A stretch of DNA of 64,000 nt from the NCBI GenBank assembly GCA_016789265.1, contig JAEUQK010000020.1, forward strand, positions 124,001-188,000, written 5' to 3'. Source of the stretch: Blastocatellia bacterium (GTDB lineage: Bacteria; Acidobacteriota; Blastocatellia; Pyrinomonadales; Pyrinomonadaceae). The notes beneath the pieces are model-generated. The model did not search any database. It was given only the letters and a program-made list of their open reading frames with translations, and had not been told where the DNA came from. The position numbers were made by a program, and so were the translations under genes. Each line of letters begins with the position of its first letter. Within the stretch, counting starts at the first letter, position 1. Below are positions 15,112 to 23,032 of the stretch, piece after piece.

Positions 15112-15939
15112 TCAAATAAAAGCCGTCTCCCGCACCGTTTTTATTAGCCCCGACTTCCCGGCCAACTCGAAGTAAAGCTTCATACCAGCCATCATCGAAT
15201 CGTCCGGCGAATAAGCTATATTATCCGAAAGATAAGCGAGCATCTCGGCTTTGTTGAGGCCGATCTCGCTTTGATAATTAGCGGCGATCTCATCCAAATG
15301 TGTGAGGCCCTCATCACGGGCAGCGGCGAAATCAATGGAGCACGTTTCCCGCCGCGTCATCCACATTGCGAAGATGAATCCGAGTCCGGTGTATTGATGC
15401 CAAAGCTCTGCGAGATCGTACGATCTTAGATCTTGGATCTCGGATTCTGGATCGAGATCCGGAGTCTGCGTTCCGCAGCCCGAAATTAAAAGTGCCGGGT
15501 CGCCGATCAGAAGAGCGGCATCCGATTCGGAGAGCATCGCTTCGATATTTGGCTCGGAATCGCGCCACGCGGGTTCGAAACCGAAAAACTCGCGAAAAAT
15601 AATTTTTGTCAGGACAACTGAAGTGCGCGACGACGTGTCGAGCGAGACCGAGCGGACATCCGCAAGGTCCGCTCCGCGGGTGACCAGGCAGACGCTGCGA
15701 ACACGGCGTTTCGCGCCGACGCAAACAGCCGGGATGACCTTAACCCCGTCGATTAACTGCGACGCGATCACGGGCACCAGCGCCGCATCGACGCGATCTT
15801 GAGCGAGCAGCGCAGCCGACCGCGCCGGCGCATTGTCAAGAATGATCTCGACCTTGCCGTGATTTGCGCCGTAAAGGAAGCTCCATACGAGCGGGGCCGT
15901 ATTCGAGTAACTTGAGGCGGAGATACGGGGTGTAATCAT
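15112..15939 (-). CDS. mqnA: chorismate dehydratase, futalosine-pathway menaquinone synthesis
   Basis: MqnA removes water from chorismate to give 3-enolpyruvylbenzoate, the first step of the futalosine pathway. The 275-residue protein starts RISASSYSNTAPLVWSFLYG, the expected N-terminal phrase with the substrate-contacting Ser/Asn region, followed by DAALVPVIASQLIDG and VRSVCLVTRG. LLIGDPALLI and LGFIFAMWMTR fit the periplasmic-binding-protein-like fold. It lies 4 nt from a GNAT gene on the same strand, which is probably upstream in one operon. mqnC is nearby; mqnB, mqnD and mqnE are not in the window. Confidence 0.9.
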   Translation of the reverse strand: MITPRISASSYSNTAPLVWSFLYGANHGKVEIILDNAPARSAALLAQDRVDAALVPVIASQLIDGVKVIPAVCVGAKRRVRSVCLVTRGADLADVRSVSLDTSSRTSVVLTKIIFREFFGFEPAWRDSEPNIEAMLSESDAALLIGDPALLISGCGTQTPDLDPESEIQDLRSYDLAELWHQYTGLGFIFAMWMTRRETCSIDFAAARDEGLTHLDEIAANYQSEIGLNKAEMLAYLSDNIAYSPDDSMMAGMKLYFELAGKSGLIKTVRETAFI

Positions 15940-15942
15940 CGG

Positions 15943-16236
15943 TCACCCGCCGAAAACGTCTGCGTATTCCTCAGAGTTTTGGAGCTTTCGAAGTGCGAAT
16001 GGACAGGTCGCGTAGATCTTCAAGCTCTTTTCGCGCGCGTATTTCACAGCTTCGGCGAGCAGTTGATCGCCAACCTTTTGGCCGCGAAGACTGTCATCGA
16101 CCTCGGTATGATCGATTATGAATCCGGTCGTTCCCGCGGTCGTGTAGGTCATCTCAGCAAGGCGTTTCCCGTCTTCGCCGCGAATGAGAAATCCGCCCCG
16201 GCCGCCTTTTTCAACGTGTTTTATCTCCATAAGCAT
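15943..16236 (-). CDS. YjdJ-type GNAT N-acetyltransferase
   Basis: A small (about 97 residues) GNAT protein of the Acetyltransf_CG type. Features are IKHVEKGGRGGFLIRGEDGK, AEMTYTTAGTTGFIIDHTEV and the acetyl-CoA loop LRGQKVGDQLLAEAV, followed by KIYATCPFALRKLQ with the conserved C-P-F/Y motif of this subgroup. The ATG at 16236 is preferred over a TTG at 16248; ATG 16230 is also possible. The physiological substrate is unknown. It starts next to a stretch of CGCAAAG-type repeats and probably leads the mqnA transcript. Confidence 0.8.
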   Translation of the reverse strand: MLMEIKHVEKGGRGGFLIRGEDGKRLAEMTYTTAGTTGFIIDHTEVDDSLRGQKVGDQLLAEAVKYAREKSLKIYATCPFALRKLQNSEEYADVFGG

Positions 16237-16311
16237 AGTTTCACGCAAAGCCGCGAAGTTCGCAAAAGCGATTCTTGTTGAAAGCCATTGAAGTGGACTA
16301 TGCTTCTTTCA

Positions 16312-16947
16312 ATGAAGATCTATGATGTGACGGTAGCGATCAGCGAAACGGTGCCGATCTACGAGGGCGATCCCAAGGTGAAGATCGACTCTTTCGTATC
16401 GATCGCTAACGGTTCGGCGGCAAACGTCTCGAATGTCTGTTTTGGAGCGCATACCGGAACCCACGTTGACGCGCCGAATCATTTCATTGACGGCACGCGA
16501 ACGGTCGGTGACCTGGATGTCGAGAAGCTGATCGGGCCGTGCTTAGTGGTCGAGGTCCCCGCAGACGTGATCGCGATCGAGCCCGAACATTTGCCTGTTC
16601 TCCAAGACATCGAAAGGATCGTTTTTAAGACGCGGAACTCGGCGTTTTGGAACACTCCCGAAGACGGATTTCGCACCGATTTCACCTACATCACCCTTGC
16701 TACGGCAAAGACACTTGCCGACGCCGGCATAAAGCTCGTCGGCATCGATTATCTTTCGATCGAGGCACCCGGAGCCGAAGGGCATCCGGTACATATTACG
16801 CTTCTCGAAAAGGAGATCGTCATCCTGGAAGGCCTCGATCTTCGTGAGATCGCTGCGGGCGATTACGAACTGATCTGTCTTCCACTGAAGTATGTCGGCG
16901 GAACAGGCGACGGCGCACCGGCGAGAACGGTACTTAGACAAATTTAG
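16312..16947 (+). CDS. cyclase family protein (KynB-like arylformamidase fold)
   Basis: Metal-dependent hydrolases of this family include kynurenine formamidase (KynB) and isatin hydrolase. From ATG 16312 the protein has 211 residues and shows the metal-binding signature GAHTGTHVDAPNHFIDG (about 44-60). Near the C-terminus KYVGGTGDGAPARTVL gives the GGxGxPxR phrase of the family. IVFKTRNSAFWN and LVGIDYLSIEAPG are also typical. The precise substrate is unclear, as no tryptophan-degradation genes are adjacent. It lies next to a small secreted-protein gene, 4 nt downstream. Confidence 0.85.
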   Translation: MKIYDVTVAISETVPIYEGDPKVKIDSFVSIANGSAANVSNVCFGAHTGTHVDAPNHFIDGTRTVGDLDVEKLIGPCLVVEVPADVIAIEPEHLPVLQDIERIVFKTRNSAFWNTPEDGFRTDFTYITLATAKTLADAGIKLVGIDYLSIEAPGAEGHPVHITLLEKEIVILEGLDLREIAAGDYELICLPLKYVGGTGDGAPARTVLRQI

Positions 16948-16950
16948 TTC

Positions 16951-17442
16951 ATGAAACACTATTTCGTCATTTTCCTGTTTGCTTTTGGTCTTTCGACGTT
17001 CGGCTCCGCCCAGGTTGCTCAGAAACCGAACGCAGCAGAAAGGCCACTGACCGAGGAGGATCAAATCCGGTTTCTCGTATTGTCAGATTTGCTTGGGAAG
17101 GAATCTCGAGAGAAGAAAACGCGGTGTGTCACTGTGGACGGCGAAAAGAAGAAACCTAGTAAGGCCTTGCTTGAACGACTTAAACAAGTCGATCCAAAAG
17201 TGAAGTCCGGCTCACGGTGTTATCTGGATAAGCAAGATGGTGATGTCGTCGTAGATGGCGTAACCGGCAAGGAAGCCTTGTTGTTTTCGGTTAACAAATT
17301 GAAGCGACTCGATCGAGACCGTGTGGAGCTCAGCGGAAGTAACTATGAAGCAAATATGGCAAGCTTCGGCTGTAAATACACTCTTGTTCGTGAGAACGGA
17401 ATATGGAAGATCGAAACCGTGAGTGACTGTTATATTTCATAG
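16951..17442 (+). CDS. secreted protein of unknown function
   Basis: The 163-residue product begins MKHYFVIFLFAFGLSTFGSA, a signal peptide with cleavage likely after GSA. The mature part has four Cys (in TRCVTVDG, SRCYLDKQ, FGCKYTLV and SDCYIS) that could make two disulfides, and ends with a beta-rich segment KYTLVRENGIWKIETV resembling a DUF4440/SnoaL-like tail. No family is assigned. It follows the cyclase gene closely and precedes the methyltransferase by 17 nt on the same strand, so one operon is likely. Confidence 0.65.
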   Translation: MKHYFVIFLFAFGLSTFGSAQVAQKPNAAERPLTEEDQIRFLVLSDLLGKESREKKTRCVTVDGEKKKPSKALLERLKQVDPKVKSGSRCYLDKQDGDVVVDGVTGKEALLFSVNKLKRLDRDRVELSGSNYEANMASFGCKYTLVRENGIWKIETVSDCYIS

Positions 17443-17459
17443 ACAGGTACGTAAGAACA

Positions 17460-18101
17460 ATGACTACACAGGCGCTTTACGATCAATGGTCAGCGACGTA
17501 TGACGACGTCGTTAACCCGACGCGCGATCTCGAAAAACGCGCGTGTGAGAGCGTGCTCGCAGATATCTCGTTCAGGACAGTGATAGAACTTGGCAGCGGA
17601 ACGGGAAAGAATACTCAGTGGCTTGCCGAGCGAGCTGAACGTGTAGTTTCGGTCGATCTTTCTGAAGAGATGCAGGCAGTTGCTAAAGCCAAGGTGACGG
17701 CGGCAAACATCGAGTTTCGTCAGCGTGATATCCGGCTGCCATGGAGATTTGTGAACAAAGTCGATCTCGTTACCTGCAGTTTGATACTCGAACACGTCGA
17801 AGACCTTGACCACGTCTTTCGCGAAGCCACTAAGATCCTGAACGAGGACGGGCACTTTTACATGTGCGAGCTTCATCCATTCAAACAGTACGAGGGAAGC
17901 AAAGCGAGATTTGAGACAGACGAAGGACTTAAGGTGCTGGAGTGTTTTCAACATCACGTTACAGACTACACGAACGCGGCAGTTTCGAATGGCTTTACCA
18001 TCGCAAAGATGGATGAGTGGTTCGATGATAACGATCGGTCGAAAATGCCGAGATTGCTGTCGTTCGTTTTTGGTCGAACGGTGTCAGTAGCCCGCACGTA
18101 A
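17460..18101 (+). CDS. class I SAM-dependent methyltransferase
   Basis: The 213-residue protein shows motif I VIELGSGTGKNTQWLAERA (about 41-59), an acidic motif II end VVSVDLSEEM, and motif IV VDLVTCSLILEHVEDLD typical of class I enzymes acting on small molecules (UbiE/BioC-like). The substrate is unknown. The last six codons and the stop codon lie inside the left inverted repeat of the adjacent transposase element (18082-18112), so insertion of that element has set the C-terminus; the native tail may have been different. Confidence 0.85.
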   Translation: MTTQALYDQWSATYDDVVNPTRDLEKRACESVLADISFRTVIELGSGTGKNTQWLAERAERVVSVDLSEEMQAVAKAKVTAANIEFRQRDIRLPWRFVNKVDLVTCSLILEHVEDLDHVFREATKILNEDGHFYMCELHPFKQYEGSKARFETDEGLKVLECFQHHVTDYTNAAVSNGFTIAKMDEWFDDNDRSKMPRLLSFVFGRTVSVART

Positions 18102-18731
18102 GTAAGGGCTCAACCCTAAATTCGAGTACCTTAGTTTCATGGAGCGAGACTACATTGAATTTCAGGATCGGAGCGTCGCTGTCGCATATATGATCACCTT
18201 TCGTTGTTATGGAACCTGGCTGCACGGAGATGAGCGTGGTTCGGTGGATCGCAGATTCTTTAATCGTTATGGAAGTGAGATGATCCGGTCGGATCCGAAA
18301 ATGCGTTTTACGAAGATTCGAATGCTAAAATCGGCTGCTTTTATGCTGGGTCGGAAGGAGCGTGCGGTCGTTGAGAAAGCGATCCGGGAAGTCTGTCGTG
18401 TTCGCGGATACAGCTTGATTGCGATCAATGTCCGGTCTAATCATGTTCATATAGTTGTCGGGAATGGGGGACAGCCGGAACGTATTATGGATGCGTTCAA
18501 GGCTTATGCAACAAGAGCATTGCGGGCCGAACGTCTGATCGGTGATACTGTGAGACCCTGGTCAAGGCATGGAAGTACGCGATACCTTTGGTGCGATGAG
18601 CATGTAGATTTGGCTGTTGAATACGTCAATAATGGACAAGGGGAGGAGCTGCCGGAGTTTGAATAGCTCTGGTTATTTTTAGTTCCAAGTTCATTTAGAT
18701 GAGCCCTCACTTACGTGCGGGCTACTGACAC
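18082..18731. mobile_element. RAYT-type element bounded by 31-bp inverted repeats
   Basis: The ends at 18082-18112 and 18701-18731 are inverted repeats that agree at 30 of 31 positions; the common core is GTAGCCCGCACGTAAGT. They frame one gene, a Y1-type transposase. The left copy supplies the stop codon of the upstream methyltransferase, and the right copy ends 29 nt before the start of the alkyltransferase-like gene. No other copy of the repeat was noticed in the window. Confidence 0.75.
18139..18666 (+). CDS. REP-associated tyrosine transposase-like (Y1_Tnp) protein
   Basis: A 175-residue HUH single-strand nuclease of the IS200/RAYT kind. The HUH motif is in SNHVHIVVG (H102 and H104), and AFKAYATRALRAERL gives the helix with the catalytic Tyr near position 123. 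FRCYGTWLHGDERGSVDR near the N-terminus is a recurring start in this transposase subgroup. The protein seems intact. It lies between 31-bp inverted repeats, which fits a RAYT acting on its flanking REP sequences, rather than IS200 itself, which has subterminal hairpins. Confidence 0.85.
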   Translation: MERDYIEFQDRSVAVAYMITFRCYGTWLHGDERGSVDRRFFNRYGSEMIRSDPKMRFTKIRMLKSAAFMLGRKERAVVEKAIREVCRVRGYSLIAINVRSNHVHIVVGNGGQPERIMDAFKAYATRALRAERLIGDTVRPWSRHGSTRYLWCDEHVDLAVEYVNNGQGEELPEFE

Positions 18732-18760
18732 GCGGGCAACGGAAGAGCGAGCATTCTGGA

Positions 18761-19132
18761 ATGAACTTCGCTAACAGCAGAGAATACCAGGAACGCGTTT
18801 ACGAGATAGTGCGGCAGATACCGCGTGGACGTGTGATGACCTACGGACAGATCGCGGCGATCCTTGGCGAAGGTTATACACCGCGGACTGTCGGTTACGT
18901 GATGCATGCGGCGGACAGCGAAGGCGTACCGTGGCAGCGTGTGATCAATTCTCAGGGAAAGTGTTCTACCGGGCGGCTGACCATTCCCGTTAATCTTCAG
19001 CAGGACATGCTCGAGCAGGAAGGTGTTGTGTTCAGCGATAAAGGAAAATGTGATCTTGGAAAGTACGAATGGTGGCCAAAGGGCTCGGAGCCGGTCGAGG
19101 ACGAGCAGGTGGTGTTGTTTGAGAGAAATTAG
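18761..19132 (+). CDS. alkyltransferase-like protein (ATL, MGMT family without the active Cys)
   Basis: ATL proteins bind O6-alkylguanine and hand the lesion to nucleotide excision repair. The 123-residue protein contains only the DNA-binding domain: RGRVMTYGQIAAILG (about 22-36), then the helix with the Arg finger (YTPRTVGYVMHAA), and finally VPWQRVINSQGK, where the PCHRV cysteine of MGMT is replaced by Trp58. It cannot therefore be an alkyltransferase in the usual sense. The gene is directly downstream of the right repeat of the RAYT element and may be transcribed from it. Confidence 0.88.
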   Translation: MNFANSREYQERVYEIVRQIPRGRVMTYGQIAAILGEGYTPRTVGYVMHAADSEGVPWQRVINSQGKCSTGRLTIPVNLQQDMLEQEGVVFSDKGKCDLGKYEWWPKGSEPVEDEQVVLFERN

Positions 19133-19142
19133 CGGCAGATTG

Positions 19143-19243
19143 CACGAATTTGTTGCGCGTCACCATCCGTTTTCGAGTTCCCAAATCCAGTCTCCATTTA
19201 GCTTCGGGCATAGATCGGTGAAATTCGTGTTAATTCGTGGCTA
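19143..19243. repeat. intergenic repeat with CACGAATT / AATTCGTG arms
   Basis: CACGAATT at 19143-19150 is matched by AATTCGTG twice near 19222-19241 in the phrase AATTCGTGTTAATTCGTGG. The spacer holds no gene. This looks like a dispersed intergenic inverted repeat between the convergent ATL and nadK genes. Confidence 0.45.
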
Positions 19244-19250
19244 GTTTCTC

Positions 19251-20117
19251 TTACCTTCCCCACTTCAGCTTGTTTCGCAAAACATCAAAATAGTTCCGGT
19301 TTTGGGGCTGGACGAGGTTGAAAGTCGTGCGGCTTTTTCTGATGCGTACGCGATCGCCTGAGTGCATCGTGTGGCCTATCTGGCCGTCGAGCGTGAGGAC
19401 GACGCCTTCGTTCTCGTGCATCAGTTTCAGTTCGATCTCGGCATCGTCCGGAACGACGATCGGGCGGTTAGTCAGCGTGAATGGGCAGATCGGCGTAAGC
19501 ACGACCGCGTTCATCGAAGGATAGATGATAGGCCCGCCGGCCGAGAGATTGTATGCGGTCGAACCCGTCGGCGTCGCGACGATCAGGCCATCGGCGCGAA
19601 ACGAGTTGACGAACTGGCCGTTCAGGCTGACCTCGATCTCGATTATCCGTGCGAGTGCGGCCTTGTTGATCACAACGTCGTTAAGGACGCGGCCGCCGCC
19701 GAGTTCTTCATCGCCGCGCCAATGCTCCGCGCGAAGCATCACGCGCGGATCGATCTCGTATTCCCCGCGAAAGATCGCTTCCAGAGCAGGAAACATCTCT
19801 TCAATGCGGAAATCGGTAAGGTAACCGAGGCTGCCGTAATTGATCCCGAGGACAAGTACGTTGTCATCCGCTACCATTCTGGCGGTCGAGATCATCGTGC
19901 CGTCGCCGCCAAGAACGACGAAGAGGTCGGCTTTTTCTGCGGTGCCGACGCGGTCATCGGCGTCGATCTCTTCTTTTTCGGACCAGACCAGAACATCACC
20001 CGCCTGTTCGACGCCGTTTTTCCCGAGCCAATCGGACAGCTCATGAGCGGTGCTCAGCGCCTCCGGGCTATTGGGTTTTACGACGATCCCTACCTTTTTT
20101 ACGGGCGATTTTTCCAT
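19251..20117 (-). CDS. nadK: NAD kinase
   Basis: Phosphorylates NAD to NADP using ATP. From ATG 20117 the enzyme has 288 residues; the longer frame from 20162 adds a basic stretch without support. The family GGDGT motif is in LFVVLGGDGTMISTAR (about 68-83), with VLGINYGSLGYLTDF and the substrate-site segment LIVATPTGSTAYNLSAGGPI following. The C-terminal region RPIVVPDDAEIELKL is typical. It is a standalone gene, convergent with the ATL gene, with the foldase gene divergent upstream. Confidence 0.93.
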   Translation of the reverse strand: MEKSPVKKVGIVVKPNSPEALSTAHELSDWLGKNGVEQAGDVLVWSEKEEIDADDRVGTAEKADLFVVLGGDGTMISTARMVADDNVLVLGINYGSLGYLTDFRIEEMFPALEAIFRGEYEIDPRVMLRAEHWRGDEELGGGRVLNDVVINKAALARIIEIEVSLNGQFVNSFRADGLIVATPTGSTAYNLSAGGPIIYPSMNAVVLTPICPFTLTNRPIVVPDDAEIELKLMHENEGVVLTLDGQIGHTMHSGDRVRIRKSRTTFNLVQPQNRNYFDVLRNKLKWGR

Positions 20118-20264
20118 TATTCGGCGACGGCTAATGATTGAATAATTTCGCTCAAACCGCAAGCTGTAAGTTGAGTCCCGATCGATGCCACCAGATATTG
20201 GCTTTGGGCATCTAAAATGAACCGAACATATGGCAAACAGAGGTCGCTTCGACCTTTGACCGCG

Positions 20265-20293
20265 TTGGAGATTGCCCTCTGATTTGCTAATAT
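20265..20293 (+). promoter_or_regulatory. candidate promoter of the PpiD-like gene
   Basis: TTGGAG (20265-20270), a 17-nt spacer, and TAATAT (20288-20293) give a plausible sigma-70-type promoter about 50 nt upstream of the ATG at 20346. The -35 is only partly conserved. Confidence 0.4.
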
Positions 20294-20345
20294 CGCAGTT
20301 TGTCCGCGTTAGACAGTTTAATCCAGTTTTTGCAGGTAATTTCGA

Positions 20346-22328
20346 ATGTTAAAGTTTTTCAGCCGTTTGGAAAGGACGCGTAATTTCGTCCTGTTGCTTT
20401 TCGGGATCTTGATGGTCGCGAGTCTTGTTTTCTTTTACGCCCCGACGCGTGGACCGGTGACCACAAACCTCTCCACCAGTGAAGAGACAGCCGCGTCCGT
20501 TTCAGGCGAAAAGATCACTGTCGGCGAGGTTTTCCGCCAAAAGGAAGCGTTTTCGCGAATGATGCAGGGCCGGCCCTATCCGGCAAAGTCGATCCTGAAC
20601 AGCATGATCGGCAGCCGCATAGTCCGTGTCGAGGCCGCAAGGCTTGGCCTGACGGCATCTGACGCTGAGGTCGCGGCCGCCATCCGCGAACAGTATAAAC
20701 CGCAGGACGGAAAGCCCTGGGACCAGAAACAGTACGAGCAGATGGCCGTTAGCCAATCGGGCAGCATCGCGGCGTTTGAAGATGAGGTCCGCGATCAGCT
20801 AAGTGCCGAAAAACTGCGTGCCTTTATCACCGCCGGCGTTACGGTTTCCGAAGAAGAGGTGCTGAAAGATTTTCAACGGAAGAACACCAAATTTGACCTG
20901 AGCTATGTATTGGTGAATCCGGCTGAGCTCGCTCAGGCGATCACGCCGTCCGATCAGGATCTCCGCGATTATTTTGAAAGGAACAAAGCGGCCTATTACA
21001 TCAATTCTCCGCAGAAGAAGATCAAATACATCTTCCTTAACACGGCCAAGATCGGCGAAAAGCTCCCGATAACCGATGCCGACCTGCAGGCCGAGTATGA
21101 CAAGCTGCCTGCCGACAAGCGTATCGGCGGTGTTCTCGGCCAGGAGATCGTTCTTCGCGTGCCGAGACCCGAGCAGGACGCCGTCGTCCTTGAAAAGGCG
21201 AATAACCTGGTCGCTGACCTGAGAAAGAACGGCCCGACCGTCAGTGAAGAAGCTTTCGCCGCACTCGCGAAAGGACAATCGGAAAATCCCGCCTCGGCAC
21301 TGCAGGGCGGAAAGCTTCGCGGGCCGGTTCGCGAAAACCTGAACAACCCGACCGACCCGTATCAGCGGCTCATCAAGATGCAGCCCGGCGAGATCACCGA
21401 GCCGATCAATTACCAGGGCCGTTATTTCATACTTCGCCGCGGCGATTCCGTCCCTAAGACGTTTGAAGACGCTAAGAAGGAACTTGAGGTCTCGCTTCGC
21501 AACCGTCGTGCCTATGCCGTGGCGGCCGAACTTGCTCAAAAGGTGACCGACGCGCTCAAGCAGAACAAGGACGTTGACGCCACCGCGAAACAGTTTGCCG
21601 GTGAAGCGAACATGGCCGTCGCAGATATGATCCGGGAAACGGCGTATGTAAAACCCGGCGACGATGTGCCGAATGTCGGTGTTTCGCCGCAGTTTGAGGA
21701 CGGCATCTCGCTGCTGGTGAATCCGCAGGACGTGGGCGACAAGATCCCGGTTCAAAACGGTTTTGCAGTACCGATGCTGGTGGATAAGAAAGACCCTCGC
21801 GACGCCGAGTTTGACGAGGTCAAAGCAAAGCTCGATGACGTGGTGAAGCTCGAGAAAGCAAAAGCACAGGTCGCTGAGATCGCCAACGCGATCGCCGCCG
21901 GCTCGCCGACCGCCGCCGCTGTTGCCGCCGCTGCGACGAGCAAAGGATTGAAGGCTGAGGAATCGAAGAGTTTTATCCTCGGTTCGCCGCTTGGCAAAGG
22001 TTCGACTGCGACGACCAACGAAACGCTGGAAGACGCGATCTTTGGCCTAAAGCAGGGCGAAACTACCAAGACGCCCATTCAGATCGGAGATTCTTACTAC
22101 ATCGTCGGCGTCAACAGCCGCGAAGAAGCGAACATGGACGAGTTTGCCAAACAGCGATCCGGTTTGATGGAGCAGATGCTCGGGCGTAAACGCGGCGAGG
22201 TCTTTGCCGACTACATAGCGGCCACCCGGCAGAAGATGGAAACCGACGGCAAGATCAAGATCTACAAAGACGCCATCGCGAAACTCGACGAAGGCGACCT
22301 TCCGTTCGGCGACCTCTTGAATCAATAA
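20346..22328 (+). CDS. PpiD/SurA-like periplasmic peptidyl-prolyl isomerase
   Basis: A 660-residue membrane-anchored chaperone for exported proteins. The N-terminus has one helix (NFVLLLFGILMVASLVFFY, about 13-31), then a SurA_N-like domain starting SVSGEKITVGEVFRQKEAF, a helical middle, and a parvulin domain with LRGPVRENLNNPTDPYQRL and MQPGEITEPINYQGRYFILR. A second, more degenerate parvulin-like stretch lies near residues 555-605 (LKQGETTKTPIQIGDSYYIV). The order matches PpiD. It would help outer-membrane proteins fold, in keeping with the TamA/TamB-like genes later in the window. An intrinsic terminator follows. Confidence 0.88.
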   Translation: MLKFFSRLERTRNFVLLLFGILMVASLVFFYAPTRGPVTTNLSTSEETAASVSGEKITVGEVFRQKEAFSRMMQGRPYPAKSILNSMIGSRIVRVEAARLGLTASDAEVAAAIREQYKPQDGKPWDQKQYEQMAVSQSGSIAAFEDEVRDQLSAEKLRAFITAGVTVSEEEVLKDFQRKNTKFDLSYVLVNPAELAQAITPSDQDLRDYFERNKAAYYINSPQKKIKYIFLNTAKIGEKLPITDADLQAEYDKLPADKRIGGVLGQEIVLRVPRPEQDAVVLEKANNLVADLRKNGPTVSEEAFAALAKGQSENPASALQGGKLRGPVRENLNNPTDPYQRLIKMQPGEITEPINYQGRYFILRRGDSVPKTFEDAKKELEVSLRNRRAYAVAAELAQKVTDALKQNKDVDATAKQFAGEANMAVADMIRETAYVKPGDDVPNVGVSPQFEDGISLLVNPQDVGDKIPVQNGFAVPMLVDKKDPRDAEFDEVKAKLDDVVKLEKAKAQVAEIANAIAAGSPTAAAVAAAATSKGLKAEESKSFILGSPLGKGSTATTNETLEDAIFGLKQGETTKTPIQIGDSYYIVGVNSREEANMDEFAKQRSGLMEQMLGRKRGEVFADYIAATRQKMETDGKIKIYKDAIAKLDEGDLPFGDLLNQ

Positions 22329-22355
22329 CCAGATCGCTCCATGGGAATATGCGAG

Positions 22356-22388
22356 AGGCTGTCAGAAATGGCAGCCTTTCTTTTTTTG
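22356..22388 (+). terminator. intrinsic terminator of the PpiD-like gene
   Basis: AGGCTGTC (22356-22363) pairs with GGCAGCCT (22370-22377, one mismatch) around a short loop, followed directly by a T-rich tract to 22387. It lies 28 nt after the stop codon. Confidence 0.75.
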
Positions 22389-22476
22389 AGCGTTGACTGC
22401 GATTGAAAATTGGGGTCAGTCATGCGATAGTGCGATTCTTTGATGATTTGATCATGGTACCGATAGTTGATCCAAT

Positions 22477-22690
22477 ATGCCGAGAAAAACCCGGATCGAG
22501 ATCGAGGGCGGGCTTTATCATGTGATCACGCGAGGCAACGATCGCAAGAACATTTTTCATGCGCGTGAAGATCACGACAAATTCCTCCAGCTGCTGAACA
22601 CCCAAAAGAACAAGCTGCCATTTTACTTGTATGCCTACTGCCTTATGACGAACCATCTGCATCTGCTGATCGAGCGTCGCGATGAGCAAT
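22477..22690 (+). pseudogene. truncated Y1 transposase, N-terminal third only
   Basis: The first 70 or so residues (MPRKTRIEIEGGLYHVITRG through YCLMTNHLHLLIERRDE) are a textbook RAYT/IS200-type N-terminus with the HUH motif HLH. Homology stops abruptly near 22690. The catalytic-Tyr helix and the usual tail are missing, and the remaining frame to 22965 translates into low-complexity Arg-rich sequence. The break coincides with an Rhs-like fragment on the other strand, so this is a deletion or recombination scar. Confidence 0.75.
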
Positions 22691-22822
22691 TTTCCAGACG
22701 CATTGTAAACAAAAACCGTCGTCTCGGCGCTGCTTATTTTCTTGACCCTGCGTCCGTCGCCGTCGTATGCGCCGTCACACGTCCTAAGATGTCGAATCCG
22801 GTGTATTCGGGTGTTGATACCG
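22687..22822 (-). pseudogene. Rhs/YD-repeat gene remnant
   Basis: Read on the minus strand, about 22689-22772 encodes AYDGDGRRVKKIS, then TTVFVYNASGKLL, the highly typical C-terminal core of Rhs/YD-repeat proteins. Just upstream, in another frame, EYTGFDILGRVTAH also looks like an Rhs repeat. The frame change and the lack of flanking Rhs sequence show a decayed fragment. It is fused to the broken transposase. Confidence 0.6.
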
Positions 22823-22965
22823 CATTTTCATTATGCGTTTGCTTTCGTTTAAGCGCGCCAGCTTTGCGCCACCTGCGCCACCTGCGCCGGCGCAAACCAT
22901 GGCGCAAGGCATTTGCCATGGCAAGATCGTCTCGGCGCCGATCAACGGTAAGTATCTATCGATAA
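22823..22965. other. low-complexity part of the transposase/Rhs scar
   Basis: This stretch holds repeated GCGCCACCT units near 22867-22890 and short palindromes such as TTGCGCC/GGCGCAA and CCATGG-containing arms. Reading frames across it on both strands give Arg- or Ala-rich sequence with no recognisable domain. I see no gene here. Confidence 0.5.
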
Positions 22966-22990
22966 CAAAAAGAGCGGCCCTCACCGCTCT
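22966..22990 (-). terminator. intrinsic terminator downstream of the thioesterase gene
   Basis: On the minus strand AGAGCGG and CCGCTCT (plus coordinates 22971-22977 and 22984-22990) form a 7-bp stem with a 6-nt loop, followed by a T run (A run 22967-22971 on the plus strand). It lies about 43 nt after the end of the minus-strand thioesterase gene. Confidence 0.75.
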
Positions 22991-23032
22991 CTTTGACACT
23001 CATGCAAACTAGATCCGAGACAGATATATGAC

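Noticed and set aside
18761..19132. Methylguanine-DNA methyltransferase (Ogt)
   Set aside because: The active-site Cys is replaced by Trp, so an ATL assignment is better.
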